DNA of 64,000 nucleotides from Eustoma russellianum. Taxonomy: Eukaryota > Streptophyta > Magnoliopsida > Gentianales > Gentianaceae. Numbering within the stretch: position 1 is the first letter of the stretch; each line of letters opens with the position of its first letter. The position numbers and the translations under genes were made by a program. The notes beneath the pieces were generated by a model that was not told the origin of the DNA, ran no database searches, and saw nothing but the letters and a program-made list of their open reading frames with translations. Shown in pieces: positions 41,159-54,145 of the stretch. Location: positions 14,625,408-14,689,407 of the forward strand of contig AP025066.1 in assembly GCA_036186865.1 (NCBI GenBank), written 5' to 3'.

Positions 41159-44100
41159 ATGGAGAGCAGCACTCACTCCTTGCCTAGCAAGTCAAAGGAG
41201 GCTGAGACTTTTGACAACATGCAACAACAAATGCTGGAAATGTTAAAGAAACTCATGCACGATAACGAGATAATCAAACACCGGTTGGAAGATGTTGAAA
41301 GGAGCCAAAAGACGAGTGATGGGCAAGGCACCAGCAGGGCCGCTCCTATGCTTCAAAGCGACGGCCTCCCCCAGAAGAAGTTGAGGATGAAAACCTTAGA
41401 CCACCATACATGAGCCAAGAAGGTTTGTCCCTCCACCGCAACCAAGGAGACATGCTCCTCCAAGGTACAATGACGATTATAATCCATTTGAACAGGATGA
41501 GTATGACTTTGATGACCACCCTCCCCATGGTTAGCGAAGACGACATAACCCCCTTCCCCCACAAGATGACGATTTTCTAAAAACAAAAATAAGCATTCTA
41601 ACGTTTTATGGTAAACGTAACGCGAAGGAATACTTAGAGTGGGAAACGAAAGTGGATCTAATCTTTTCTTGTACCAACTATAGTGAGTTACAAAAGGTGT
41701 TGAGTTTTCCGGCTACGCATTAAATTGGTAGAAAAAGTTGTGTAGAAATAGGACTAAAACAAGACAACCTCCAATTGTCACTTGAAACAAGGGTCCAGAA
41801 GTGTGGACGAATTTCACAAAGAATTTGAAATCTTGTTGGAAAGGTCTAATTTGCAGGAACCTGAAGAAGCAACCAAGGCCCATTTCATACATGGTCTAAA
41901 CAGGGAGATTGCGCAAAAGGTTGAACTTCAACCTTATCTCGACCTAACGACCATGGTTCACATGGCTGAGAAGATTGAGCACCAACTAAAGGTATGTAGT
42001 TCCTCCAATTTCAATTCCACTTATCGTACTAATCAAACTTCTTCAAGGTTTCAAAGCAGGTCTTCAGGTTCTGGAAGCTCACGGCCTACAGGAGGACAAA
42101 CACAAGACCAAAGTGCGTCCCAAAGGTTGACAACTGTGTGCAAGGCACACAAAAACAAGACAAGAGAGGCAAGCAAAAAGCCTCTACAGGGATTTCGACT
42201 GAACTCTCCAATAGGTTTAGGACATTAAATGCGTTAAATGTCAAGGTCGTGGTCACATAGAAAAAGAGTGTCCTAATGCTAAAACAGTCATGTTAATTGA
42301 GGAAACTAATGAATATGTGACTGAGCCCGAACATGAAAATGAATCTGAGCATGATAATGAAACTGAAGCTGAAGAGAATCTAGGCGCACTAGATGATTAT
42401 GACACTAAGGAATTTCTTGTTTTGCGTAGAGCTTTGAATGCATATCCGAAATTAGATGATCATGAACAGCATAGAGAAAACATTTTCCATATCCACTACA
42501 TGATAAATGGTAAAGTGTGCACTATGATCATTGATTCTGGTTCTTGTGCGAATGTGGCTAACATTGAATTGTTAAGGAAATTGAATTTGCCTGTGACTAA
42601 TCACCCGCATCCCTAGAAACTTGTGTGGTTAAATGATTGTGGTGATGTTAGCGTCAGTCAGCAAGTTTTGATTTCTCTTAGCATTGGTAGTTACAAAGAT
42701 GATGTTTTATGTCATGTTGCACCAATGCATGATAGTCATATCTTACTTGGTAGACCATGGCAATTTGATAGACATGTGACATATGATGGATATTTAAATC
42801 GTTATTCTTTCAAATTGAATGGTAAGCTATACAAGTTGCATGCACTACCACCCTAAAGAAAAGGAAGATCACCAACGCATGTCTAAGTCTAGGACCGACC
42901 CAAAAGAAAAGGAAGCTTAGCGAAAATTTGTGGAATGCATGAAAAGTGAAATTAAGAAACAAGAGAGTAAGGGAAAAGAGGTAGTACCCATAGGTGTCAA
43001 TGATTCCAAAAAGAAGTGTGGGTATTTTTGCAAAGAAAAGAGAGGTCACACAAGCCCTTTATAACAACCAAACCGTCCTCATCATCATTCCCAAGGCGTG
43101 TTACCTTTCAATAGACGAGCTCCCACCCAATCTACCTACCTCTGTTACATCCCTTATACAGGAATACGATGTTCTATTTCCCACCGAACCACCACCTGGA
43201 TTACCACCTATAAGAGGAATAGAACACCAGATAGACTTTGTCCCAGGAGCCGTCCTACCCAACAGACCAGCCTATCGAGCCAACACTGAAGAAACCAAAA
43301 AATCACTGTCAAGTATAGGTATCCCATACCTAGGCTGGATGATATGTTGGATATTTTGCATGGATCCAGATACTTCACCAAGATTGACCTTAAGCAAGGG
43401 TACTTCCAAGTATGCATTAGAGAAGGGGACGAGTGGAAGACAGCATTCAAAACAAAGTTTCGGCTATATGAGTGGATAGTGATGCCCTTCGGGCTCACCA
43501 ACTCCCCTAGCACATTTATGCGGTTGATGAATGAAGTCTTACGGGCCTTCATAGGACGATTTGTTGTGGTTTAATTTGATGACATCCTAATCTATTCCCG
43601 AACCATTGAGGATCACCTTGACCATATTAGGGCTGTATTTCACAAGCTCAAAAAGGAACAACTTTACGCCAACTTTAAGAAGTGCTCTTTTTGTTTGGAA
43701 CGAGTAATCTTCCTAGGCTTTGTAATTTTGATTGAGGGAGTAGAGATGGATGAGGAGAAGGTTAGGTCAATTGTGGAGTGGTCTACACCTAAGGCTGTAG
43801 GGGAAGTGCACAGCTTCCATGGACTTGCAAGTTTTTATAGGTGATTTGTCAAAGATTTTTCATCCATAGTTGCACTTCTAAATGAGATTGTAAAAAACAG
43901 ATGTGCCTTTTCGGTGGGAGGAGCCACAACAAGAGGCATTCGATGAACTTAAAAGGAGGCTAACCACTGCATCCATCCTTAAGTTACCAAACTTTGATGA
44001 GACCCTTGAAATTGAGTGTGACGCAAGTGGAGTGGGTATTAGAGCGGTATTGACCCAAGAAAAGAAACTTATAGCCTACTTTAGCGAGAAGTTGAAAGGT

Positions 44101-45635
44101 GCTGCACTAAATTACTCTACCTACGATAAGGAACTTTATGCCCTCGTGAGATCCCTACAAACTTGGCAACACTACCTTCAACCTAGAGAGTTTGTGATCT
44201 ACACTGACCATGAAAGCCTCAAATACCTTAACGGGCAATGAAAGTTGAATAAGGGACATGCTAAACGGGTGGAGTTTATTGAGCGATTCCCTTATATGAT
44301 TAAGTACAAACAAGGAAAGGACAATATAGTTGTTGATGCCCTCTCTAGGAGATACACATTAATGACTACTTTATCCTCTCGATTCTTAGGATGCGAATCA
44401 CTTAAGGACCTATATACCAATGATCATAATTTTGGCACAATCTTTGAGGCATGTCAAGAAGCACCCTTTGGAAAATTCTACCTACATGAGGGCTACCTTT
44501 TCAAAGAGCATAAATTGTGTGTTCTCCAATCGTCCCTACGAGAAGCATTGATTAGAGAAGCCAATGGAGGAGGATTAATGGGCCATTTCGGAGTGTTCAA
44601 AACCCTCGAAACCTTTAAGAACATTTCTATTGGCCGCATATGCGCGTAGATGTTGAGAGGTTATGTGGTAGTTGCATCACTTGCAAACAAGCCAAATCCA
44701 AATCCCAACCACATGGCCTTTACACACCCTTACCCGTCCCTGATTCCCTTTGGATTGACATTTCAATGGACTTGGTTTTAGTACTTCCTAAGTCTCGAGG
44801 AGGGCGAGGTAGCATTTAGGTTGTGGTAGATAGGTTTTCAAAAATGGCGCACTTCACTGTATGTAGGAAAGTCGATGATGCCACATATATTGCTGACTTG
44901 TTTCTTTAGAGAAATTGTAAGATTGCATGGCATGCCACGTACCACTGCAAGTGATAAGGGTACAAAATTTCTAAGTCATTTTTGGCATGTTTTGTGGGCT
45001 AAACTTGGTACCCAATTGTTGTTTTCTACCACTGCTCACCCACAAATTGATGGACAAAATGAAGTTGTTAACCGTATTCTATCAACTTTTGCTTGGCATT
45101 TTGCAAAAGCATCTTAAACACTGGGAAGATTGTTTACCATATATTGAATTTGCATACAACAGGAGTGTTCATCACGGTAAAATGCATAGTCATTTGAAAT
45201 CGTGTTTGGTTTTAACCCCTTGTCGCCTCTTGATTTGATTCCCATTTTCGTACATGAACGTTCAAGTCTTGATGATAAATTCAAAAGCGGAAAAGACAAA
45301 GAAACTGCATGAAAGCATTAAAGCACAACTTGAAAATAAAAACAAAGCTTATACAAGACGAGCCAACAAACATAGAAAACGAGTTGTGTTTGAACCAGGT
45401 GATTTGGTTTGGTTACATTTACGAAAAGAAAGATTTCCCAACGAAAGAAAGTCAAAATTGTTGCCTAGAGGAGATGGACCATTCCAAGTCTTAAAACGCA
45501 TAGGTGACAATGCCTACGTCCTTCATCTTCCCAAGAGGTATGGTTCTATCTCTTCTACTTTCAATGTTGCTGACCTCACACCTTCCACTGATGAACCCTT
45601 CGATTTGAGGACGAATCCTTTTGAAGACAAGGGAT
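41159..45635 (+). pseudogene. gag-pol: CRM-H gag-pol, heavily damaged
   Basis: Starts MESSTHSLPSKSKEAE. Broken pieces in order: Gag N-terminus (41159-41413); capsid (41782-42228); acidic stretch and protease (42290-42856; IIDSGSCANVAN); PR-RT linker (42994-43300); RT. Just after EETK (about 43300) the sequence jumps to the KYRYPIPRLDD region, removing roughly 170 bp of RT including the WRMCTDC motif. Then come RT palm (VVV followed by a stop where YFDD should be), RNase H (43903-44241), integrase finger, core (45000 area, with NEVVN for TEVVN) and C-terminal domain (45254-45635). I count at least nine frameshifts or stops. Not functional. Confidence 0.87.
45602..45635 (+). promoter_or_regulatory. 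Pre-PPT hairpin and PPT, CRM-H
   Basis: GATTTG-AGGA-CGAATC (45602-45617; one U-G pair), then GAAGACAAGGGAT before the LTR. The purine tract is interrupted by a C. Confidence 0.65.
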
Positions 45636-46842
45636 TGATGAGGATCAGGTATCCCATCAGCAGGTCATAGGTCCTATGAAAAGAAGGAGGGATAGAGAAC
45701 TTGGACATCAAGTTTAAACCTTCTTGTATAGGCATGTTCAAGATGAACCTAAGGCTCATTGGGTTCACCTTATTGAACCCACACTACGAGCGTTAATTCA
45801 CAAGCGTGTGTGAGTGTGTTCTTTATTTTGAATTTTGTTTTGTTTTTTTTGTAATCCTTGTTTCTATGTACTTGCCTTGTAGGAAAGTAGGTATGTGCAA
45901 ATTTCCATGCCAAACAGAGGTCCACAAGATGATTTAAAGACGTGTGCCCTGGAAGGAGACAAATGGAATGCTGTCTTGAGAAGAATGTTAGTCTCAACGA
46001 AGAAAACTTCAAAAGTGGTGTTTTCAAGACTAGATCAAGCTGGAGTTCTTTTCAAAAGTTTACTCAAAATTATCTCCAAATGCCAAGGATAAAAACCGTC
46101 CATAGTCCAAATGAAAATCAAATTGAATTTAAACTTGAATTCAAATTCAAAACATGATTTGAATTTCAAGTTTAAACTAATTTTGAGATTTGAATTTCAA
46201 GATGCAAGACAAGTCATCCATCATCTTAGAACACACGGCCATGTTGAAGGAAAAAGAGATCAGATTGCAACTCAAAACTGAATCCAAACTTGAATTCAAA
46301 TTCAAACTCAATTTGGATTCAATCTTCAACCACCCTTTGAATTCGACTACAATCACTTTCTCAGCATCAAATCAAGTCTCCAACACCTTCATTAGTCATT
46401 ATACACGGCTGGATGTAGTGGAGAAGGCAATCAATAACCAATTCAAATTTTAGCTAGACTATGTTTAAAATTTGAATTGCAAGCAAGTTTCAATTTTTTA
46501 AACATTTGTTAGGTAGTTTCTTCAAGATAATATCTAGCCATTTCAAGGCTTAAGATGAGGGAAACTCAGCATATAAATAAGGCCCTTTGGCCGTGTAGTA
46601 GAGGCAGAACATTGATGAAATAAAATTTTGTATTTTCTCGAAATGTTGTGAGAATTTGTTTTCTTGGTTTCGCATTAAAACCTAGGTTAATATCTTCAAA
46701 GTTGAGCATTTTGAAGGTGTTGCCATTGCTCTAAGGTGCCGTCCAGGAGGCCATTTTGTTTTGCCTGACCAACGACCATCTTGAAGTCTTGGTTCTTGCT
46801 CGTTTGATCCAATCGTTTATATCTCTAAGGAAGCATGGGAAG
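45636..46842 (+). repeat. CRM-H 3' LTR, 3' end removed by CRM-I
   Basis: Matches 38353-39560 and stops abruptly at 46842 after aagcatgggaag. The missing end is not found beyond CRM-I, so it was deleted. A TATA box TATAAATA is at 46572-46579. Confidence 0.88.
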
Positions 46843-48041
46843 TGATGAGCCAAATAAAGGCTAGAAAACGTTTCCAAGACTTTGTCCTCTATTCCAAATT
46901 GATTTGAACCTCAGCTATGGCAAAGAACATCACAATGACACCCCTTGAACTGTAACCGTTTGTTCTTGGCTCAATTCATGCCAACACCTCTTCCTCTTTG
47001 GCATTCCAACACATCTAAAACCTCATTGAGACCCTAAGATGCTGTAAACCAAGAATGAAGTAAGTACTAACAAGTTCTAGGCTATGAACTTGAAAGAAAT
47101 CGTTTAGTGGTTTTAACTTCAACTAGAAAAGTTGAGAATTCCTTAAAGGAAATTTTGATTGAAATGTTTTTGAATTGTGGTTGTTTTTACATTCAGCTTC
47201 CTATTCTACTTATAGCCAACGAAATTTACAAGGATACAAGGTTTAAAGTACAAAGTACAAGACTAAAAAGTAACATGCTTGCTTGGTAACTTGTTTGAAC
47301 AATTTTGGTTCTAAGAAAGCTGGTTTGCTTGCCGTTTCTTCCTTGCTTGTTTTCAACCATCTTTCTTGATCAATTTGATTGGATAATACTTTGAGCAGTT
47401 TGCTTTGAATTGCCTTTGATTGGTTGCAAGTTTGGCTTTGAATTTTCAAACAAATTTTGCCTTGATCAGCCGTGATCTTCAAAAAGAGCTGATTGGATCA
47501 ATTGTTGTGCAGCTTGCTTGCTTGTCTTCAACTTGTTTTTGATTGGTTTGAACATTTTCAAGACTTCTTCCAATTGGTTAAAGCTTTGAGCAGCTTATAC
47601 ATCCATGTTTGCGTGGAGAACAATTCTTGAATTTGACATGAGTGCTTGTCACCTCCTTGCTTGTAAGCTACTTGCTTGTCACCTCCTTGCTTGAACAAAA
47701 ATTCAGGTTCTAATTGCATTTTCAAGCTAAGTACGTGTACGTGAAAGACAAGGCAATAATACAACATAAACTATCCAAAAACAAGGTTAACCAACCAACA
47801 ATATTAAAAAGAACAACTAAAGATATGTACAACATGTTTTTGATACAACTAGATCAAAGCTTGTATCATATAAACCCAATGGACATCATCTTTGCTTGGT
47901 TCATCCTCTTCATGCCTATAAAGAAATGATTCAACACAGTGCAACAACTTCTTAGCCATACTCCTTGTTATGGGACCTGTGCGGGGCAGTGAGGTGTCTT
48001 CATCAGTGTTTGTATCCACAAGGTTAGGCTGTAGCTCATCA
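46843..48041 (-). repeat. CRM-I 3' LTR (1199 bp)
   Basis: In element orientation it starts TGATGAGC (48041) and ends GCTCATCA at 46843 as TGATGAGCC on the plus strand. It contains several ATTGG on plus (CCAAT in element orientation, for example near 47376, 47420 and 47541) and the CR-like coding start. Confidence 0.9.
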
Positions 48042-51000
48042 TTCCCTCCCACTTGAGAAGGATTCGTCCTCGAATCTGAATCAATACTAAATGGAGAAAG
48101 GTCAGCAACATTAAAAGTTTTAGAGATAGGACCATACCTTTCTTCAGGAAGATCGAGAACATAGGCATTATCACCAAGCCGTTTCAACACTTTGAACGGT
48201 CCATCGCCTCTTGGCTTCAACTTTGAGTCCCTTTCCTTAGGAAATCTTTCTTTCCTCAAGTGTAACCAAACAAGATCACCAGGCTCAAATATAACAACTT
48301 TACGATTCCTGTTGGCTCTATTGGCATACACTTTATTCTTAGCTTCAAGTTGTGACTTAACCTTTTCATGCAATTCTTTCACAAGTTTTGCTTTTCGTTC
48401 ACCATCTAAACTAACACGTTCATGAACAGGTATGGGAACAAGATGAAGCGGGGACAAAGGGTTAAAGCCATAAACAACTTCAAAAGGAGAATGCAATGTT
48501 CCACTATGAACAACTCTATTGTATGCAAACTCAATATAAGCTAAGCAGTCTTCCCAATTCTTTAAGTTCTTTTGAATGACAACACGTAACAGTTGAGACA
48601 AAGTTCTATTAACAACTTCAGTTTGACCATCGGTTTGTGGGTGAGCAGTTGTAGAAAATAACAATTTAGTACCAAGTCTACTCCACAAAACACGCCAGAA
48701 ATGACTTAGAAACTTTGTATCTCTATCACTAACAATTGTACGTGGCATGCCATGCAATCTAACAATCTCCTTAAAGAACAAATCAGCAATATGAATAGCA
48801 TCATCAACTTTCTTACATGCAATGAAATGTGACATTTTGGAAAACCTATCAACAACAACAAAGATGCTATCTTTACCAGTTTTGGATCGAGGCAATCCCA
48901 ATACAAAGTCCATAGAAAGATCAGTCCAAGGTGAGTTTGGAACAGATAAGGGAGTGTACAATCCATGTGGTTGTGTTCTAGATTTTGCTTGTTTGCAAGT
49001 AATACATTGGTCACATACCTTATCAACATGTGCTTTCATATGCGGCCAGAAGAAATGCTCCTTAAGTGTTTCCAAAGTTTTTAACGAGCCAAAATGACCC
49101 ATTAAACCTCCTCCATGAGCTTCTTTTATCAACAACTCTCTTAATGAACACATTGGCACACATAACTTATGTTCTTTAAACAAATAACCATCATGCAAGT
49201 AATATTTAGCAAAAGGTGAATCAATGCATGCTTGATAGATAGAACTAAAGTCATGATCAGAATGATACATCTCTTTGATAGACTCAAAACCAAACATGTT
49301 ACATGAAAGAGTAGTAATCAAAGTATAGCGACGAGATAATGCATCAGCAACAACATTTTCTTTTCCTTGCTTATACTTGATCACGTAAGGGAATTGTTCA
49401 ATGAATTCAACCCATTTGGCATGTCTTTTGTTCAATTTTCCTTGACCTTTTAGATACTTAAGGCTCTCATGATCAGTATGAATCACAAATTTCTTAGGTT
49501 GCAGATAATGTTGCCAAGTTTGTAAAGAACGGACAAGGGCATACAATTCTTCATCATAGGTTGAATAATTTATAGAAGCTCCTTTCAATTTCTCACTAAA
49601 GTAGGCAACAGGTTTGTTACCTTGATGCAATACAGCTCCAATGCCAACTCCACTGGCATCACATTCAACTTCAAACATTTCATCAAAGTTGGGCAATCTC
49701 AGGATAGGTGCAGAAGTTAGACGTTTCTTAAGTTCCTCAAAGGCTTGTTGTTGTGATTCTCCCCATTCAAAACTTACATCTTTCTTGACTAATTCATTCA
49801 AGGGTGCAGCTATGGTAGAGAAATCCTTCACAAAACGTCTATAGAAGCTAGCTAATCCATGAAAACTCCTAACATCTCCAGCAGACTTAGGGGTTGGCCA
49901 CTCAGTTATGGACTTAACTTTCTCTTGGTCCATTTCAATTCCTTCAGCACTAATCACAAATCCTAAGAATGTAACCTTCTCCAGACAGAAAGAACACTTC
50001 TTGAAATTAGCATACAACTTTTCTTTCTGTAGGGTGACAAAAACAGCTCTAAGATGGATCAGAGTTCACTTAGGGTTTTGGAGTAGATAAGAATGTCATC
50101 AAAGTAAACTACTACAAATTTCCGTATGAATTTCCTTAAGACCTCATTCATTAACCTCATGAAAGTACTAGGGGCGTTGGTTAAACCAAAGGGCATAACT
50201 AACCATTCGTACAATCCAAATTTAGTCTTAAATGCAGTTTTCCATTCATCACCTTCCTTAATTCTCACTTGGAAATAACATTGTTTAAGATCTACTTTGC
50301 TAAAGCATCTAGACCCATGCAACATATCCAACATGTCATCCAACCTAGGAATAGGGTATCTATACTTCACAGTGATCTTATTGATGGCTCTACAATCAGT
50401 ACACATTCTCCAAGTTTCATCTTTCTTAGGGACAATGATAACAGGAACAGCACAAGGACTCATACTCTCTTTTACTTTACCTTGGGTCAATAATTCCTCA
50501 ACTTGTTTTTGGATTTCCTTAGTTTCCTCTGGATTGGCTCTATAGGCAGGTTTGTTTGGCAGAACAGCTCCTGGAAGGAAATCTATTTGATGCTCAATGC
50601 CTCTTAGACGTGGTAAACCTGGGGGATCTCCTTCAGGAAACAAGCTAAAAAATTCTTGAAGTAAAGATGCAACTTCACTTGGTAAAGTAGATGGTATTTC
50701 AGATGAAGAAAACAGAGTTTCTTTGTAAAGCAAGACATAAACTGTTTTGTTTGAATTGATAGCATGGAATACCTCGCTTTGAGATGCAAAGAATGCGCTT
50801 TTCTTTAGAGATGGTTCAGCAGAAACTTTGATTTCTTTCGGTTCAATTATAAGATGAGAAGTTTTCAGTTGGTTTTCTTTGATGAAAATCCTTTCCAGTT
50901 CTTTTTCTTTTGGATCATTATGGCTTTTTAACATTCGTTGTTGATCCTCAAAGACTTTGTGCAGGGGCAAGGCATTTAATTTGAACAGTTTGTTGTTATG

Positions 51001-52632
51001 CCTAAAGGAATATCTATTCAGGTAACCATCATATGTAACCTTGTTGTCAAATTGCCATGGTCTACCTAATAAGATATGACTTGATTGCATAGGGGCTACA
51101 TCACATAACACCTCAGCAGAATACCCACCAATTCATAAAGAAACTAGGACTTGCTTTGTTACTTTAACTTTACCACACTCATTAAGCCACGTAAGTCTAT
51201 AAGGACGGGGGTGATTAATTATAGGTAACTCAAGTTTCCTAACAAGTTCAAAACTTGCAACATTGGTACATGAACCCGAGTCAATGATTAAAGTGCAAAC
51301 TTTCTTTTTAACCATACAGTGAATGTGGAATATGTTCTCTCTTTGCATTTCAGGTTCTTCAGTTTTAATTTGGGCACTTAGAGCTCGACGGACAACTAAG
51401 AACTCTTTTGTTTCACACTCATCAATCTCTCCACTAAGCTCTTCTTCTTCCTCACATGTTTGTTCAATTTCATTGTTTTTTCACTCTCTTCCAATTCTTC
51501 TTCAGAATAATACTCATTAGACTCTTCAATAAACAAGATGCGTTTAGGGTTGGGACATTGATTAGCAAAATGACCTTTTCCTAAGCATTTAAAACATTGA
51601 ATATCACGAGTCTTAACATTAGGCGTACCTTCCATCTTGGCTTTGCCTTTATCAATGATTGGAAGCTTTGGACGATTTTGGATGTTCTGGGTTGATTTTC
51701 CTTGGAATCCACGGCCTTGACCTTGTTGTGGACAGAAAGGCGTCCTGGGCTGTGTTCTAGGAAAACTCAAAGGATTAGTCCGAAAAGAAGGGTTAGAAGT
51801 TTTAACCTTCACTTGTCTTTCCACTTTCTCAGCAAAACCATAGAAGCCAGATCAGAGTAAGGTGTAAGTTCTACCTTAAATGCAATCTCTTTGTTCAGAC
51901 CAGCTAGAAATCTAGCCATTGTGGCTTCCTCAGCTTGGTAAGCAGATGTTCTAATTCTTTATAAAATTCATCAACAGATCTATTACCTTGAGAAAGTTGT
52001 TGCAATTTCTGGAAAATGCTTCTTTCATAGGAAGGAGGTATGAATCTCTTCCTCATCTCTTGTTTCAGCTCTGACCAAGTAACAACAGGGGGCTGTCTTG
52101 TTCTTCTCCTGGTGTTCTTCAATTGTTTCCACCAAAGTAAAGCATAATCTACAAATTCAAAAGTTGCATAACGCACTTTGGCCAATTCAGAATAGTTAGT
52201 GCAAGAATACATATGTTGTACTTTTGTTTCCCATTGCAGATATGTTTCAGGATCACTTTTTCCTTGGAAGGGGGATATTGTCAATTTAGTAGTAATGTAC
52301 TCTTCTTCAAGATGTTCATCTCTATCAGGCTGACGCTCATCATATCGTTCTTCCGGATAGTGTTCTTCATTGTACTCAGGGAGATAGTCAAATCTCTCCT
52401 CAAAAGAAATGTTCCTACGACCACCATTACTACCTCGACCTCTACCTCTACCTCTAAGTGATGTGACTTTTCTACGTTCAATATGAGACTCATTACCATA
52501 AGAGGTGCCTTCTTGAAAAGGTATACTAGGTTCCTTTTGATATGAGGTTGGCTTTTCTACTTTGCTTATCCTTTGTTTGTTATACTCTATGTCACTTCTC
52601 ATTAAACCAAACTGATTAACAAGGAAAGTGAG
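47849..52632 (-). pseudogene. gag-pol: CRM-I gag-pol with several frameshifts and stops
   Basis: Right to left: Gag from the LTFLVNQFGLMRSD segment (start lost); the RGRGRGRGS patch; capsid; zinc knuckle CFKCLGKGHFANQC; an acidic stretch with a frameshift; protease IIDSGSC, with a stop between 51111 and 51133; RT with WRMCTDC and YFDD; a frameshift near 50050 (KTLSEL); RNase H, integrase and the CR tail GPITRSMAKKL in one 722-residue frame (47849-50017). It ends in the LTR like G. It is very close to G at protein level and helps locate G's lesions. Confidence 0.88.
48042..48076 (-). promoter_or_regulatory. Pre-PPT hairpin and PPT, CRM-I
   Basis: On minus, GATTCG-AGGA-CGAATC (48061-48076), 19 bp before the LTR, with CAAGTGGGAGGGAA between. 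Same layout as G. Confidence 0.75.
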
Positions 52633-52815
52633 TGATGAGCCAAATAAAGGCTAGAAAATGTTTCCAAGACTTTGTCCTCTTTTCCAAATTGATTTGAACC
52701 TCAGCTATGGCAAAGAACATCACAATGACACCCCTTGAATTGTAACCGTTTGTTCTTGGCTCAATTTATACCAACACCTCTTCCTCCTTGGCATTCCAAC
52801 ACATCTAAAACCTCC
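52633..52815 (-). repeat. LTR terminal fragment of the G/I family
   Basis: Begins on plus TGATGAGCCAAATAAAGG, the exact LTR end. It matches 46843-47026 with about seven differences, then stops in the middle of the LTR at about 52815. It is either the remnant of I's own 5' LTR after a deletion, or a separate LTR inserted in gag. Confidence 0.8.
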
Positions 52816-52987
52816 ATAATCATCTCCAACAATCTTGTCTCCATTACATTCAAATTTGAAATTTCAAGTTGGCAACTTTTGCCAACTAGCTTGCTTTTGG
52901 TTTGTCTTCTTGTCTCCAACTCATAAAATGAGAAAAACATCATCTCCACTTGTATAATCACGTTTTGGAGGCTGTGTATATGTATAC
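52816..52987. other. Unassigned flank between CRM-I and Tekay-K
   Basis: 172 bp, A/T-rich, no ORF and no similarity recognised to other parts of the window. The last five bases, TATAC, are the K target duplication. Confidence 0.6.
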
Positions 52988-53623
52988 TGTTATAACCGTG
53001 TTTGAAAAAAAAAGAAGATATATAATAAAAAGATAAAATTCTATCCTAATCTATAGTCAAACCCCTCCCTAAAATTCCTCTCCCATTAACTCATATTTAT
53101 CCCCTAAAAATCTCTCCCTCTCCTTATCACTTTACTCTAACCCTAATCTCTCCTCTCTTTCTCTCAAATGGCTGCCTCTCTTCTTCTCCTCTTTCTCTCA
53201 TCAAGATTTCGGCCATAGCAAGGAAAAGAAGGACCTTTGATCCAAGGTTCAAGAAGAGGGATTCATAACGTTAACAAGATCACACTCTTCCACATCAATC
53301 ACTTCTCGCTAGGATCGAGGTAGGTGCATATTCATTATTTCCTCAAAACGATATGAAGGCTTGCATAGGCAAAAGGGTATTTTATGTGTTGTGGTTGTCG
53401 TTAGTTCTTGATTTTATTTGGATCTTAATGATATGCGCAACATGCTTATTTTCCCGTTATATGTTTCTTGATTCAACGTGATCTCGTTGTTGTATGGTTC
53501 GTTGTTACTTGGGGTTGTGAGGTTTTGATGCGAGTACGGATATGAGGGATGGGGGAAAGATTGTTTGGGATTGGATGGAAGGATTGCATAAATTGCAGAA
53601 TGGGAGTTCTGCGTTTCGGAGAT

Positions 53624-53846
53624 ATCGATCGATCGACGTCTAGAGGCTGAGGGTTCGATGTGCCTCAGATGGACATCGATCGATCGACGTCTAGAGGCTG
53701 AGAGATCGATGTGCCTCAGATGGACATCGATCGATCGACGTCTAGAGGCTGAGAGATCGATGTGCCTCAGATGGACATCGATCGATCGACGTCCCAGGGC
53801 TGAGGGTTCGATGTGTCTCAGTTGGACGTCGATCGATCGACGTCAG
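53624..53846. repeat. 51-bp tandem array with ATCGATCGATCGA core
   Basis: Units start at 53624, 53675, 53726, 53777 and 53828 (last partial), each beginning (A/G)TCGATCGATCGACGTC, and continuing with gctgag...gatgtg(c/t)ctcag. The same array is at 60656-60878 in the other LTR. Each unit is nearly palindromic at its core and the ctgag/ctcag flanks are inverted. Confidence 0.9.
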
Positions 53847-53941
53847 AGGATGACGTCCAACTGTTCTTTTTCCTTTCTTTTGCATTCATGGCACGTGCAT
53901 GTGCATGAGGTACCCATTGTCTGAGGGTGTGCGTGTTCGGA

Positions 53942-54145
53942 GGATACGTAGTGCCTATAGGGCGTGGGGGCCGTGATGATACACAGCGTCGGTCGGGCGT
54001 GGGTGTCATGTGATACGCAGCGTCTATAGGGCGTGGGTGTCGTACGGATACGCAGCGTCTATAGGGCGTGGGTGTCATGAGATACGCAGCGTCTATAGGG
54101 CGTGGGTGTCGTACGATACACAGCGTCTATAGGGCGTGGGTGTCC
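53942..54145. repeat. ~35-bp tandem array GATACGCAGCGTCTATAGGG
   Basis: Six imperfect units of 33-36 bp with gatacgcagcgtctataggg and cgtgggtgtc. Repeated at 60974-61177 in the 3' LTR with the same copy number. Confidence 0.88.

Larger units (their letters stand above)
38353..46842 (+). mobile_element. CRM-H: decayed CRM-clade element of the A family
   Basis: 5' LTR 38353-39633, PBS, leader, gag-pol with many lesions, hairpin and PPT, and a 3' LTR from 45636 that is cut at 46842 by CRM-I. It is inserted in CRM-D gag; TTCTT (38348-38352) is the left flank and the right one is lost. Compared with A, the RT N-terminus is largely deleted. Confidence 0.88.
46843..52815 (-). mobile_element. CRM-I: decayed minus-strand element of the G family, 5' end rearranged
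   Basis: 3' LTR 46843-48041, PPT and hairpin, pol and gag on the minus strand, then at 52633 the exact LTR end joined directly to the middle of gag, with only ~183 bp of LTR left. PBS, leader and the first ~35 Gag codons are missing. Inserted in the CRM-H 3' LTR (left flank GGAAG, 46838-46842). Confidence 0.85.

Noticed and set aside
46570..46579. TATA box plus downstream sequence as a host promoter
   Set aside because: Lies within the CRM-H LTR and corresponds to the LTR promoter.
53658..53924. ORF with a 17-residue repeat (MCLRWTSIDRR...), also at 60690-60956
   Set aside because: The repeat unit is 51 bp, a multiple of three, so any frame free of stops stays open. It lies in both LTRs of K and has no start context or homologue that I recognise.
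53624..54145. Regularly spaced repeats as a possible CRISPR array
   Set aside because: Units are directly tandem without unique spacers, occur in both LTRs, and the DNA is plant-like.
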